A stretch of 26,145 nucleotides of DNA, taken from the IMG/VR virus record IMGVR_UViG_3300017752_000132, positions 1-26,145 of that record; one strand, 5' to 3'. A model generated the notes under the pieces. It saw only the letters and a program-made list of their open reading frames with translations. It ran no database searches and was not told the DNA's origin. This document shows positions 1 to 7,130 of this stretch, piece after piece. The first letter of the stretch is position 1. Every line of letters begins with the position of its first letter. This DNA is from a virus. The position numbers and the translations under genes were made by a program.

Positions 1-106
1 ATAATGTTTTTAATGGCATAAAACAACCACATAATTTACATTGTTTTGTTGATTTTCGATAAAATTCACAACATTCGCATATTAACATCTTCTCATTCGA
101 ATTCAT
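1..106 (-). CDS. Small Cys-rich zinc-ribbon-like protein, 3' end cut by window edge
   Basis: The frame starts at an ATG at 106-104, three bases after the stop of the upstream gene, and stays open to the left edge, giving 35 residues. The peptide contains ICECCEFY followed by QCKLCGCFMPLKT. This CxxC...CxxCxC spacing suggests a metal-binding zinc-ribbon or knuckle. From memory, small proteins with a similar 'C..C....QC..CGCFM..K' signature are common in T4-like cyanophages near the terminase genes, but I cannot check this here. No strong ribosome site is visible, and the tight spacing suggests translation coupled to the gene before it. A second in-frame Met at residue 7 is a possible alternative start. 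The function is unknown. Confidence 0.72.
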   Translation of the reverse strand, partial: MNSNEKMLICECCEFYRKSTKQCKLCGCFMPLKTL

Positions 107-109
107 AAA

Positions 110-391
110 TTAGCAATCCCATTTACGTAATGATTTGTTGATCCTGCTATCTGGATCTCTTGCAGTTTTTTTACTTGTAAGTTTTTTCTTCATTCCACTC
201 ATTCGAGCACAGAAGGATTTTCTTCTGGGATTGCCCTTCTTCTTGGTTGGTGCCTTCAAGTCGCTGCCAGGGTTCTCCTTCTCGTAGGATTTCCTGCCCT
301 TCTCGTTGAGTCCACCTTCGCTGTTCTTTCCAGATTTCTTTGTCCATGCTGCCTCATCTAATTGTGTACAAAATTCTTTGAATGTTATCAT
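110..391 (-). CDS. DUF6321-like small basic protein
   Basis: This 93-aa protein is very rich in Lys and Arg. Its first ~14 residues are variable. It then carries the distinctive block WTKKSGKNSEGGLNEKGRKS, then NPGSDLKAPTKKKGNPRRKS, then FCARMSGMKKKLTSKKTARD and DSRINKSLRKWDC. I recognise this as the DUF6321-type domain seen in cyanophages and some bacteria; its biochemical role is not known. The charge suggests nucleic-acid or head-associated binding, but that is inference. The start overlaps the stop of the 90-aa gene by four bases (ATGA), and GGAG lies seven bases before the ATG, so the start is well supported. Confidence 0.85.
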   Translation of the reverse strand: MITFKEFCTQLDEAAWTKKSGKNSEGGLNEKGRKSYEKENPGSDLKAPTKKKGNPRRKSFCARMSGMKKKLTSKKTARDPDSRINKSLRKWDC

Positions 392-660
392 CCGATAACT
401 CCGACTGACGTTGCAGCAACGTCCGTAATAGTGCTACCAACTTCTAAAGTATCTGTTTTATACTTTTCAATAATTTGATCTGCACTTGGGTGACACAGAA
501 TGCTGCCTAGAACATCACCATTAGCATTTTTTAAAATAACTTCATGCGAGTTTCCACTAGCATGGTTATGTTGAACTAAAACTCGATTAGCATTAGACAC
601 AGTGCTTGGTGTGTCTGACAATGCAGTAGACGCTGATTTTGGTTGAAGTACTCTTGCCAT
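388..660 (-). CDS. Hypothetical small protein between gp16 and the terminase region
   Basis: This 90-aa protein is not assigned to a known family. The first ~25 residues are Ser/Thr/Ala-rich and probably flexible. Residues ~26-60 read like a small beta domain (RVLVQHNHASGNSHEVILKN, then GDVLGSILCHPSADQIIEKY), and the tail is Thr/Val-rich. There are two His residues and one Cys but no recognisable metal motif. The style resembles short virion-associated proteins of cyanophages, so a head or decoration role is possible, but that is only a guess from position. No Shine-Dalgarno sequence is evident. A late promoter-like box lies only ~16 bases upstream, which would give a very short leader. Confidence 0.8.
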   Translation of the reverse strand: MARVLQPKSASTALSDTPSTVSNANRVLVQHNHASGNSHEVILKNANGDVLGSILCHPSADQIIEKYKTDTLEVGSTITDVAATSVGVIG

Positions 661-675
661 GGTTATAAAGCTTTG

Positions 676-683
676 TATTTATT
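676..683 (-). promoter_or_regulatory. T4-type late promoter-like box
   Basis: The minus strand reads AATAAATAAATAC, two overlapping ATAAATA boxes (676-682 and 680-686), matching the core of the T4 late consensus TATAAATA. The box overlaps the gp16 stop codon at 679-681 and precedes the 90-aa gene. If transcription starts 6-7 bases downstream, the leader would be only about 10 bases. Chance occurrence in A+T-rich DNA cannot be excluded. Confidence 0.5.
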
Positions 684-1104
684 TATTATCCAAAAGACCT
701 TGCTTGATGAGTTTGGATAACTCTGCAGTTGATCCAACAAACAAAGCATTGTTGTTAGTTATTTTTTGTTTGGACTTTGGACCTTCTTCAAGATCCTGCA
801 TTTTCTTTTGAAGTTCAATTAATTTCTCAGCAGCGTCTGAAACACTCTTAACTAACTGTCCAGCAACTTCATATGCTCTAGGGTGGTCGGTGTTATTTGC
901 CACGTCTAAGATGCCTGAGAGCGCCTCCTGACCCTTCTCGATGACATCGTATAGTTGACCCCTAGTATAGTCGTAATCTTTTTTTACATCATGATCAATG
1001 TCAATAGCACGCTCAGGTTTTTTCTTTGGTTTTGGTTGTGATGCAGGAACAACTTCTGCCTGCACATCTAGAGCACTTTCAATGCCATCATAATTTACAC
1101 TCAT
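679..1104 (-). CDS. gp16: Small terminase subunit gp16
   Basis: The product is 141 aa, somewhat shorter than T4 gp16 (164 aa). It would be the DNA-recognition subunit of the packaging motor, acting with large terminase gp17. Residues ~1-35 are a Pro/Lys-rich linker. Residues ~38-108 are predicted to be helical and coiled-coil-prone (VKKDYDYTRGQLYDVIEKGQ ... YEVAGQLVKSVSDAAEKLIE ... LQKKMQDLEE), as in the oligomerising core of T4-like small terminases. The C-terminal NNNALFVGSTAELSKLIKQG is a motif I recognise from cyanophage gp16. Its start overlaps the gp15 stop by four bases (ATGA). The gene order 13-14-15-16 supports the call strongly. Confidence 0.88.
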   Translation of the reverse strand: MSVNYDGIESALDVQAEVVPASQPKPKKKPERAIDIDHDVKKDYDYTRGQLYDVIEKGQEALSGILDVANNTDHPRAYEVAGQLVKSVSDAAEKLIELQKKMQDLEEGPKSKQKITNNNALFVGSTAELSKLIKQGLLDNK

Positions 1105-1907
1105 AGGTCTTCAAAGTAAGAGGTAGTTTCGTTGAATCCAAAATCATCACCAGAAAGAAGTAAAGCATCATCAATAGCATTAACGACGTTATCGTTATTC
1201 TTATCTTCAAGTGCTTTAGGTGTTACTGAATATTCTCTATACCTACCAGGTGAGGTTACATCTGTAGAAGAATACTCTTTAGTGATTGCTTTCTTAATCA
1301 AACCTGTATCTGTAGTAGGACCATAGACATAAGTTTTAACTGTAAATCTAACAGTATAAATTAATGCTCTTCTTGTATCAAAATTTCCTTCATAGTCATC
1401 ATTAAAACTAATACTATTCATTACAATAGGAATGTCTTTAATGATATTTGCCTCTTCTACTAATCTAATAGACAGGTTAAAAGACGGTTGAAAGAATGGT
1501 ATAATTTGTTCTACAATTTGCAAACAATCATCCTGTGTTTTACTGAGAATATTTAATTCAAATTCTAAATTGTAAGGAACAGGAATATATGTTTTCTTGA
1601 GTCCCTCACTATTCTCATTAGTAAGACAGTACTGTGTTGGACTCTGTTTCCTTGATGGATCATAACTCATACCTGTCATTTCAAATGACATCCTGGGTAG
1701 AGTGATCGCATTTGGGCGTCCAAGTTCAGGTTGCTCAGTAATACGAGCAATAAATTTTTGACTAGGACCATATGCCAAAGGAACTTTCATCCTTTGATAT
1801 ACTGATCCATCTTCATTAAATTTACGAATCTCTAAGTTATTAAAAAGTGTGCCAAATCCAATGACACATTTTCTAATGACTTGATTATAATTATAAGTTC
1901 CTAACAT
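1101..1907 (-). CDS. gp15: Tail-completion / sheath-stabilising protein gp15
   Basis: The length of 268 aa fits T4 gp15 (272 aa), which forms a ring on the end of the tail sheath and tube and makes the contact with the neck. The N-terminus (YNYNQVIRKCVIGFGTLFNN) has the pattern of the gp15 start, in which an initial aromatic segment precedes 'FGTLFN(N/D)'. Segments typical of the family follow: MKVPLAYGPSQKFIARI, LPRMSFEMTGMSYDPSRK, PVPYNLEFELNILSKTQDDC and IVEQIIPFFQPSFNLSIRL. The C-terminal ~60 residues are acidic and probably flexible. Two bases separate it from the gp14 stop, with AGG about six bases before the ATG. The identification combines motif and gene order; no alignment was run. 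Confidence 0.9.
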   Translation of the reverse strand: MLGTYNYNQVIRKCVIGFGTLFNNLEIRKFNEDGSVYQRMKVPLAYGPSQKFIARITEQPELGRPNAITLPRMSFEMTGMSYDPSRKQSPTQYCLTNENSEGLKKTYIPVPYNLEFELNILSKTQDDCLQIVEQIIPFFQPSFNLSIRLVEEANIIKDIPIVMNSISFNDDYEGNFDTRRALIYTVRFTVKTYVYGPTTDTGLIKKAITKEYSSTDVTSPGRYREYSVTPKALEDKNNDNVVNAIDDALLLSGDDFGFNETTSYFEDL

Positions 1908-1909
1908 AA

Positions 1910-2791
1910 TTACCTATTTCCAAATTCTCCAAAGGGGTTGATTTCCGTAAAGTCCAAAATGCCGTCACCAAATTTTTCAAATTCAATGTTATCAGCAAAG
2001 CTATCTTTCATATCAAGTTCATCAAAGTTAGAAATATTTATAGAAAAACCACTGTTGCTGCCAACAAGGTTCTCTCCAACTTTAAATTCTCCATGATCAG
2101 AACTACCAGTAGGTGCTCTTAGTTCGACATATCTTTCCTTAGGATTCCAAGAATTAATATATGCAGTTAGACCAGTTTGAGAACCTGTTACTAGTTCGCC
2201 AACTTCAGGACTTCCGCTAAGAGATGCTTGCTCATAAAAATACTTGACAATAAATCCTTCGTCTTTTTGTGTATCAAAGATACCATCACCTGTAACCTCG
2301 TTTGAATATTCAAACAATTCACATTTTAATTTGTATGTATATAATTTTCCAAATTGATAGAATGGTGCTTCATGCTCTACAAATTTAACTTCAAATATAT
2401 TATCAGACAATGGGAAATAAATTAAATCTCCCTCTGCAGGTCTTTGAGGTAAAGGAACATTATTCACTAACTGCATAGGAAGAGAAACAAAATCCTCAAA
2501 CTGATGTCTTGATATTACTAAACTAATTTCATCGGTAGATCTAATTCCAAACTTAGTCAAGATATCACCGGAACCTTGAAATCCTTCAAAGTTTTCAAGG
2601 TATGCTTCTAATGTAAATGCCTCTTCAAATTCAGAAATAATTTCTTCATTTAAAATTGTATCTTTGCGAATTAATTTTCTTGGAATGTAACTGGTACTAA
2701 TTCCAAACATATTAATAAACTCATCCACAAGGGATTGTTGGAGCATTTGCTCCTCTCTTGTTCCGTGAGTGAAATAAGTATTCTTTGCCAT
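1910..2791 (-). CDS. gp14: Neck protein gp14
   Basis: This 293-aa protein is longer than T4 gp14 (256 aa). With gp13 it forms the neck that closes the filled head and docks the tail. The N-terminus (NTYFTHGTREEQMLQQSLVD ... SYIPRKLIRKDTILNEEIIS) is characteristic of the T4-like gp14 family: a Tyr-Phe start, a helix with EQ.LLQ, and the YIPR motif. The middle (VPLPQRPAEGDLIYFPLSDN, IFEVKFVEHEAPFYQFGKLY) also matches the family style. Residues ~190-260 form a beta-rich insertion with an internal duplication of a VGE...GS..G...I unit, which may explain the extra length. One base separates it from the gp13 stop. Confidence 0.88.
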   Translation of the reverse strand: MAKNTYFTHGTREEQMLQQSLVDEFINMFGISTSYIPRKLIRKDTILNEEIISEFEEAFTLEAYLENFEGFQGSGDILTKFGIRSTDEISLVISRHQFEDFVSLPMQLVNNVPLPQRPAEGDLIYFPLSDNIFEVKFVEHEAPFYQFGKLYTYKLKCELFEYSNEVTGDGIFDTQKDEGFIVKYFYEQASLSGSPEVGELVTGSQTGLTAYINSWNPKERYVELRAPTGSSDHGEFKVGENLVGSNSGFSINISNFDELDMKDSFADNIEFEKFGDGILDFTEINPFGEFGNR

Positions 2792-2792
2792 T

Positions 2793-3596
2793 TTATCCGA
2801 TCATATCTAACGGTGGAATTTCATATCTAGAGGCAATTTCTGCTTCAATTTCTTTGAGTTCTATTACAGCATCATCATAAATTTGCCTACCGTTTAATGT
2901 AATACCACCCGGAAGTTGTGCCCCTTGAAATTTAATTAGGTTCTGTCCCCATTGTTTTTTAATTAAAGAAGTGCAATATCTTTTTAAAAATGGATCATTA
3001 TATACTTGAGTATATGATGTAGGATCTAATACTCTCCAACAATCAATAATAACATAGGCACCTTCCTTTACAAATTTACTTGTAGTATCAATGTAAAGAC
3101 GATCTTGTCTTTGATTAAATCTAAATGGAATAAAGTTACCATTATTTAAAACCATATCTAGTGTTTCAAGATATGATTTAGTCATATAGTAACTCAAAAT
3201 ATCAACAGATCCAAACTGATAAAGATCATTTAAAAATAGTTGATACTCTAATCCAAATAAACTACTTCTTATATTACTTCCCTTAATTCCAAATACTTTA
3301 CTGATTCCAGTAATATGATCTGGGATAGGAATATAATTGTTTCTCGTTTCCCAATCAGTAGTTCCGATGGAAAGAGTTTCATTACTTGTAGTGAAACGTG
3401 TTACATCATCAGCAGTAAACTGATGTTTTAAAAACACTTTTTCAGTGCCATTATAATGACGCTCATTAAATAATTGAATAGCATCATCAATCAAATCATC
3501 AATTTGATCATCATCAACGTTAATTTCTAGAACAGGTCTACCTAACCGTCTCAGGCAATATTCCTTTAATTCTGCTTTACTTGTTGGTTGCGCCAT
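2793..3596 (-). CDS. gp13: Neck protein gp13
   Basis: The product is 267 aa (T4 gp13 is 309 aa). It is a head-completion (neck) protein that binds below the portal after packaging. The N-terminal AELKEYCLRRLGRPVLEINV, followed by DDDQIDDLIDDAIQLFNERH, is a signature of cyanophage gp13. Further segments are EKVFLKHQF, YIPIPDHITGISKVFGIKG, ILSYYMTKSYLETLDMVL and FRFNQRQDRLYIDT. The C-terminal part is helical (FLKRYCTSLIKKQWGQNLIK). It is followed directly by gp14. The ATG at 3596 lacks a good ribosome site: AGAGGA lies 17 bases upstream inside a terminator hairpin, and a 9-codon mini-ORF overlaps this start. Confidence 0.9.
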   Translation of the reverse strand: MAQPTSKAELKEYCLRRLGRPVLEINVDDDQIDDLIDDAIQLFNERHYNGTEKVFLKHQFTADDVTRFTTSNETLSIGTTDWETRNNYIPIPDHITGISKVFGIKGSNIRSSLFGLEYQLFLNDLYQFGSVDILSYYMTKSYLETLDMVLNNGNFIPFRFNQRQDRLYIDTTSKFVKEGAYVIIDCWRVLDPTSYTQVYNDPFLKRYCTSLIKKQWGQNLIKFQGAQLPGGITLNGRQIYDDAVIELKEIEAEIASRYEIPPLDMIG

Positions 3597-3606
3597 GTAT
3601 ACGCAT

Positions 3607-3639
3607 AAAAAAAGTCCTCTAACTATTTAGCAGAGGACT
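3607..3639 (-). terminator. Rho-independent terminator after the 2OG oxygenase gene
   Basis: On the minus strand an 8-bp perfect stem AGTCCTCT/AGAGGACT (arms at 3632-3639 and 3613-3620) encloses an 11-nt loop and is followed by six further T residues (3607-3612). The upstream arm overlaps the oxygenase TAG stop codon. This has the form of an intrinsic terminator separating the oxygenase from gp13. Confidence 0.82.
3624..3630 (-). promoter_or_regulatory. Weak late promoter-like box in the terminator loop
   Basis: The terminator loop reads GCTAAATAGTT on the minus strand. CTAAATA differs from ATAAATA at its first base only. It is placed correctly to start a gp13 transcript inside the 3' arm of the hairpin, about 20 bases before the ATG. 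The match is weaker than at the other sites. Confidence 0.3.
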
Positions 3640-4207
3640 AATCCGTATAATGTAACCATCCAGTGATGATATACTTCTTATGTTTTTTACTTATTTGTCC
3701 TTTATGGACATGAGTAAAAAATGCTGGAAATATTACTGTATTGCCTTTTGCTGCAGTAGTAGTATGTTTCCAATCTCTAAACATTGTTCCTCCATCAGGA
3801 ACAGTATTTAAATATGTAATGTATACTAAACATCTAGATTGATTCCCAGTAAAGGTAGCATCTGCGTGCCACTCTTTATAACCACCTTTTGGTTTATAGT
3901 GTTGTATTTGAGGAGTTGTGGCTGGATTGATACCACGTATCGGAAGTTTGTAATGGTCACAATATTCCATGGCACATTTTTTTACAACTTCCATATATCT
4001 AGATGTAAGTAATTCAGCAGATGGATCTTTACTAAAGATAGCACCTAGAACTAAATCTATACTATCTTTAGTGTTTTTATCTACTCCTCTAGATATTTCT
4101 CCTGGTCTAGTATTTCCCTGTCTATTATGTTTTTCAAATAACTCAATGATTTCGTCACATATTTCAGTAGAACTCATTGAGTATTCTCTGATATAATTTA
4201 AACTCAT
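3638..4207 (-). CDS. 2-oxoglutarate/Fe(II)-dependent oxygenase (prolyl-hydroxylase-like)
   Basis: This 189-aa protein has the double-stranded beta-helix signature of Fe(II)/2OG oxygenases. The facial triad is visible as H114-x-D116 (in YKEWHADATF) and a distal His at 166 (FPAFFTHVHKG). K178 in KKYIITGW sits where the 2OG-carboxylate-binding Arg/Lys is expected. LVYITYLN and GGTMFRDW fit the intervening strands. Residues 1-60 are an alpha/beta N-terminal part. Such genes are frequent among cyanophage structural genes; the substrate is unknown, and hydroxylation of a virion or host protein is possible. The start overlaps the upstream stop by four bases (ATGA) with AAGG just before it. The TAG stop lies inside the following terminator stem. 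Confidence 0.9.
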   Translation of the reverse strand: MSLNYIREYSMSSTEICDEIIELFEKHNRQGNTRPGEISRGVDKNTKDSIDLVLGAIFSKDPSAELLTSRYMEVVKKCAMEYCDHYKLPIRGINPATTPQIQHYKPKGGYKEWHADATFTGNQSRCLVYITYLNTVPDGGTMFRDWKHTTTAAKGNTVIFPAFFTHVHKGQISKKHKKYIITGWLHYTD

Positions 4208-4488
4208 CCTTCAGGAGTAGCTGGAATAACATCAATTCCAGGAATATCTGTGAGGTTGTCAGGCATCTCCATACCAGGAGGTTGTCCTGCAGATTGACCT
4301 GATTGATCGGCAGGTCCTGTTTCATCAGAAGGATTCAACTGAATAGACAATGCTTCAATAGCACCTTGCAGTTTAAAATAATCTTCTTTCTTAGAATTGA
4401 TTTGATTTTCAAGATTACGGACTTCTTCAACAACTTCTTTTTGCTGTTCTTTGAAGCTTTCAATCATTTGTTCAATATTCATTGACAT
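4204..4488 (-). CDS. Small coiled-coil protein, hypothetical
   Basis: This 94-aa protein is not assigned to a characterised family. Residues ~4-52 form a long charged amphipathic helix (IEQMIESFKEQQKEVVEEVR, then NLENQINSKKEDYFKLQGAI) with coiled-coil spacing. The remaining ~40 residues are rich in Pro, Gly, Gln and Asp and probably disordered. From memory, small proteins of this kind ('...EQQKQV...KEEYFKLQGAIE.L') recur in cyanophages, so it is likely a conserved structural or assembly factor, but no role can be shown. There are two Met starts, at 4488 and 4482, and neither has a clear ribosome site. A perfect TATAAATA late box lies 33-40 bases upstream. Its stop overlaps the oxygenase start. 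Confidence 0.8.
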   Translation of the reverse strand: MSMNIEQMIESFKEQQKEVVEEVRNLENQINSKKEDYFKLQGAIEALSIQLNPSDETGPADQSGQSAGQPPGMEMPDNLTDIPGIDVIPATPEG

Positions 4489-4507
4489 GAGTTTAACTCA
4501 AAATTAA

Positions 4508-4538
4508 GTATAGGCAATACTATTTATATCACCTATAC
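4508..4538 (-). repeat. Inverted repeat enclosing the late promoter
   Basis: GTATAGG and CCTATAC (plus-strand 4508-4514 and 4532-4538) form a 7-bp perfect stem with a 17-nt loop. The loop contains the TATAAATA late box. On the minus strand the stem is followed by TTAATTTTG, a poor but U-rich tract, so it could act as a weak terminator or RNA stabiliser after the 853-aa gene. Confidence 0.6.
4521..4528 (-). promoter_or_regulatory. T4-type late promoter, perfect TATAAATA
   Basis: The minus strand reads GATATAAATAGT, an exact match to the T4 late promoter core, in the gap between the 853-aa gene and the coiled-coil gene. The predicted start near 4514 would give a leader of about 26 bases. It sits in the loop of an inverted repeat. 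Confidence 0.72.
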
Positions 4539-4545
4539 AAGTCGG

Positions 4546-7107
4546 TTATCTCACCAACCACTCTTCAACATCATCATTAATATCTTTCATTTTCAACCAA
4601 CGGTCTCCAATAACTTGACCTTTTTTGATTCTAAGTTTGCCAACAAGTCCAACACATCCCCACTCTGCTCTTTCATCTCTTGGTACATATTCTGTAGTTG
4701 CATCATAATTTGGACTAACAACTTGGAATCCTAAAGTAGTGCTTTCTGCATTCTCTGGTACAACAATATCTTCAGGAACTTCATCCTTGCGATATTCATG
4801 AAGTTTATCATCACCTTCTTCTTTCCATCTCCATGCAGGTACTTGTTCTTCAATCTGTCTACCCCATTGGTCAGTTTGATACATACCTGCCCAATAGAAA
4901 TCTCTAGTGTCACCAATAATTGCAGGATTAGCAGAAATTACACCAATAGGAGTTTCTCCAGGTTCTGTAAATTTAATTTGATCATTAACAAGAGATACTG
5001 TATGACCAACTCTATCTTCTTTATTTGGATTGCCATCCTGCCACTCAAACATTTCAGCATAGTCAGCACCTGTTGCAATAGATGTTGATTGGTCTGATCT
5101 AATTTGACCGTTACCTTGTACTCTAAATCTATAATTGTTTTGATTGGTGGCACGAACAGTCATTGCATATGATGCATTAGAACTGACATCAACTCTGAGA
5201 CCATAATTAGCATTTGCTTTATCAATTTTAATTCCCCAGTCAGAATTAGCTGCGTCTCGGAAATATCCAACTGCGTCAGTAGCTCCAAGTCCAGAACCTT
5301 CTCTTGCGGTTCTAGAGAAACATGCAGTACCATTGTTAATACCACCAACACGAAGACCTTCCATGTATTCAGGTCTTACTGTATTGATGCCAAGAAGTGC
5401 TCCAATTGATGGTTCTTCACCATTAACTTCTTCAAATCTTGGACCCCAGAATTCTAGATCAGCACCAGAGTTTGTGGAATAGAAAAGATAAACTCTCTGT
5501 CTTTGTCTATAAGTTCCTGTACCTCTCCACTTGTACTCAGAGTTGCAGTTACCGTTTGCAGAACTATAATTTCTAGTTTTTCTACCAGTTCTAGCATCAT
5601 AGATACCACCCCAGGTTTGAGTAGAATTATCACTATATGCATGAATGTATCCAACAGACAGATACCATACACCCTGAGCAAGGTTTCCAATACCCCAACA
5701 GTTGAAGTAAGGGTTGTTTGCATTGGTACCACTTAAGTATGATGTAGTACCGTTATCACAACCATGATAGAATGTACCACTAGTAACACTACTATTTCTT
5801 CTGACCCAAACAATAGACCTGTATGCTTTCTCTGGGTTAACACCATACATGTATTTGTTCCAACCACCGTCAGAGTTGGAACTAGAGTCATTATTCAGAC
5901 ATCTCCAAACAATACCTCTACCATGTCCTGGAGTGTCAAACCATTGTCTTGACTGTTCATTAGCAGTACCATTACGTCCAAAGTTTCCTTCATAATGACC
6001 TGTTGTACTATTATTGCCTGTAACCCAACTTCTAGATGTACAGAAATTTGTCAGGACTCCTGGTGCCCACAGACCATCAACAAAATGTCCTCTAAGAACA
6101 AGTAGTTTAGATCTTGATTGATATGATCCGTCAATACCACCCCAATTTATTCCACCATTGGTGAAGTTTGGAAGGGTGTTGTTAACCTCACCAATATAAA
6201 CTTTATTACTCTGGTTAATAGCAAAGTTAACTCTATTACTAGAGTTGCCAATAAATCTAACATTATTAGTTAATTCATGACCATCTCTAAATGCAAAGGT
6301 ATCCGAACCTGGACTGCCAGCGGTTCCTGAATAACTTCTATACCAAAGAATTTCATTTCTTGGATTAGAGAAGGAAGAGTTATTTTGTTGAGTTCTTCCA
6401 TACATGTAGATACGAGTTCTTCCGTAAGAACTACATCTATTTCTAATCATAATAGAAGAGGAAGCATCAAACTCAGTACCACTATCAAACTTAGCAGTAA
6501 TTGCACCAGCACCATTGCCGTAAGTTTTTACGTGCAATCTAGTATTAGAATCTGCGGTTGCTTGACCAATTGATACTGATGCAGTTGTAGTATTAGTTGG
6601 TTGCAGTGCAAGGTTATGTGCTGCCTGTAAGTTGTTTCTAGTAGTTGCTCTTATCCAAGAATATCCACCACCTTGATAAGTACCAAAGTCAACACAATAT
6701 CTTGCATCACCGCCATCATATCTAGTGACTCTAAATGTTGGTTCAGGACTATCTGTATTGGCAGCACTACCTGGTGCTTCGTCTTTACCTGCAACTTCTA
6801 ATACTGCTTTAGGTGCTGGTAATCCAACAGCAACTTTACCACTGAAAGGTGCTAACTGAACAATACCATCAGCATTTAAACTAATGCCAGGGATACCTGA
6901 AACATCAGAAACATTAAATATATCACCATCAGTTAAATTATTATCTAATGCAAATATTTGATTATCTGATGATTGAAAAGATAATGTATTATTATCAAGA
7001 ACTCTTAGAGCAATAGGTTGATTGTCAAATCCAGCAAAAGAGATTTCAGGCTCAGATCCTTGATTCCTATTCGGAGTTATTAAAATATTTTTATCTGAAT
7101 TTGCCAT
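4546..7107 (-). CDS. Tail fibre-like protein with C-terminal Peptidase G2-type autocleaving chaperone
   Basis: This 853-aa structural protein has three visible parts. Residues ~1-200 contain fibre-like beta repeats with VAVGLPAPKAVLEV and VSIGQATADSNTRLHV, forms of the 'VGIGT..P...L.V' motif. Residues ~210-580 include a jelly-roll-like stretch rich in Gly, Asn, Trp and Tyr (AYRSIVWVRRNSSVTSGTFY ... GVWYLSVGYIH ... LEFWGPRFEEV), resembling carbohydrate-binding domains in fibres. Residues ~675-853 carry GADYAEMFEWQDGNP and KEDRVGHTVSL, then IGVISANPAIIGD, then AEWGCVGLVGKLRIKKGQ and VEEWLVR. This matches the Peptidase G2 intramolecular chaperone family, known from phi29 gp12-type appendages, which assists trimerisation and then cuts itself off. 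The mature protein may end near residue 675. The receptor is unknown. Confidence 0.85.
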   Translation of the reverse strand: MANSDKNILITPNRNQGSEPEISFAGFDNQPIALRVLDNNTLSFQSSDNQIFALDNNLTDGDIFNVSDVSGIPGISLNADGIVQLAPFSGKVAVGLPAPKAVLEVAGKDEAPGSAANTDSPEPTFRVTRYDGGDARYCVDFGTYQGGGYSWIRATTRNNLQAAHNLALQPTNTTTASVSIGQATADSNTRLHVKTYGNGAGAITAKFDSGTEFDASSSIMIRNRCSSYGRTRIYMYGRTQQNNSSFSNPRNEILWYRSYSGTAGSPGSDTFAFRDGHELTNNVRFIGNSSNRVNFAINQSNKVYIGEVNNTLPNFTNGGINWGGIDGSYQSRSKLLVLRGHFVDGLWAPGVLTNFCTSRSWVTGNNSTTGHYEGNFGRNGTANEQSRQWFDTPGHGRGIVWRCLNNDSSSNSDGGWNKYMYGVNPEKAYRSIVWVRRNSSVTSGTFYHGCDNGTTSYLSGTNANNPYFNCWGIGNLAQGVWYLSVGYIHAYSDNSTQTWGGIYDARTGRKTRNYSSANGNCNSEYKWRGTGTYRQRQRVYLFYSTNSGADLEFWGPRFEEVNGEEPSIGALLGINTVRPEYMEGLRVGGINNGTACFSRTAREGSGLGATDAVGYFRDAANSDWGIKIDKANANYGLRVDVSSNASYAMTVRATNQNNYRFRVQGNGQIRSDQSTSIATGADYAEMFEWQDGNPNKEDRVGHTVSLVNDQIKFTEPGETPIGVISANPAIIGDTRDFYWAGMYQTDQWGRQIEEQVPAWRWKEEGDDKLHEYRKDEVPEDIVVPENAESTTLGFQVVSPNYDATTEYVPRDERAEWGCVGLVGKLRIKKGQVIGDRWLKMKDINDDVEEWLVR

Positions 7108-7130
7108 CTTAGAGCGTCTTTTTCCTAAAA

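Noticed and set aside
3969-4196. Plus-strand 75-codon frame opposite the oxygenase
   Set aside because: The minus-strand protein has complete catalytic motifs; all genes here run the other way and this frame has no support.
4489-4499. Palindrome GAGTTAAACTC just before the coiled-coil gene as an operator
   Set aside because: Eleven bases with a one-base centre are easily found by chance and no regulator is known here.
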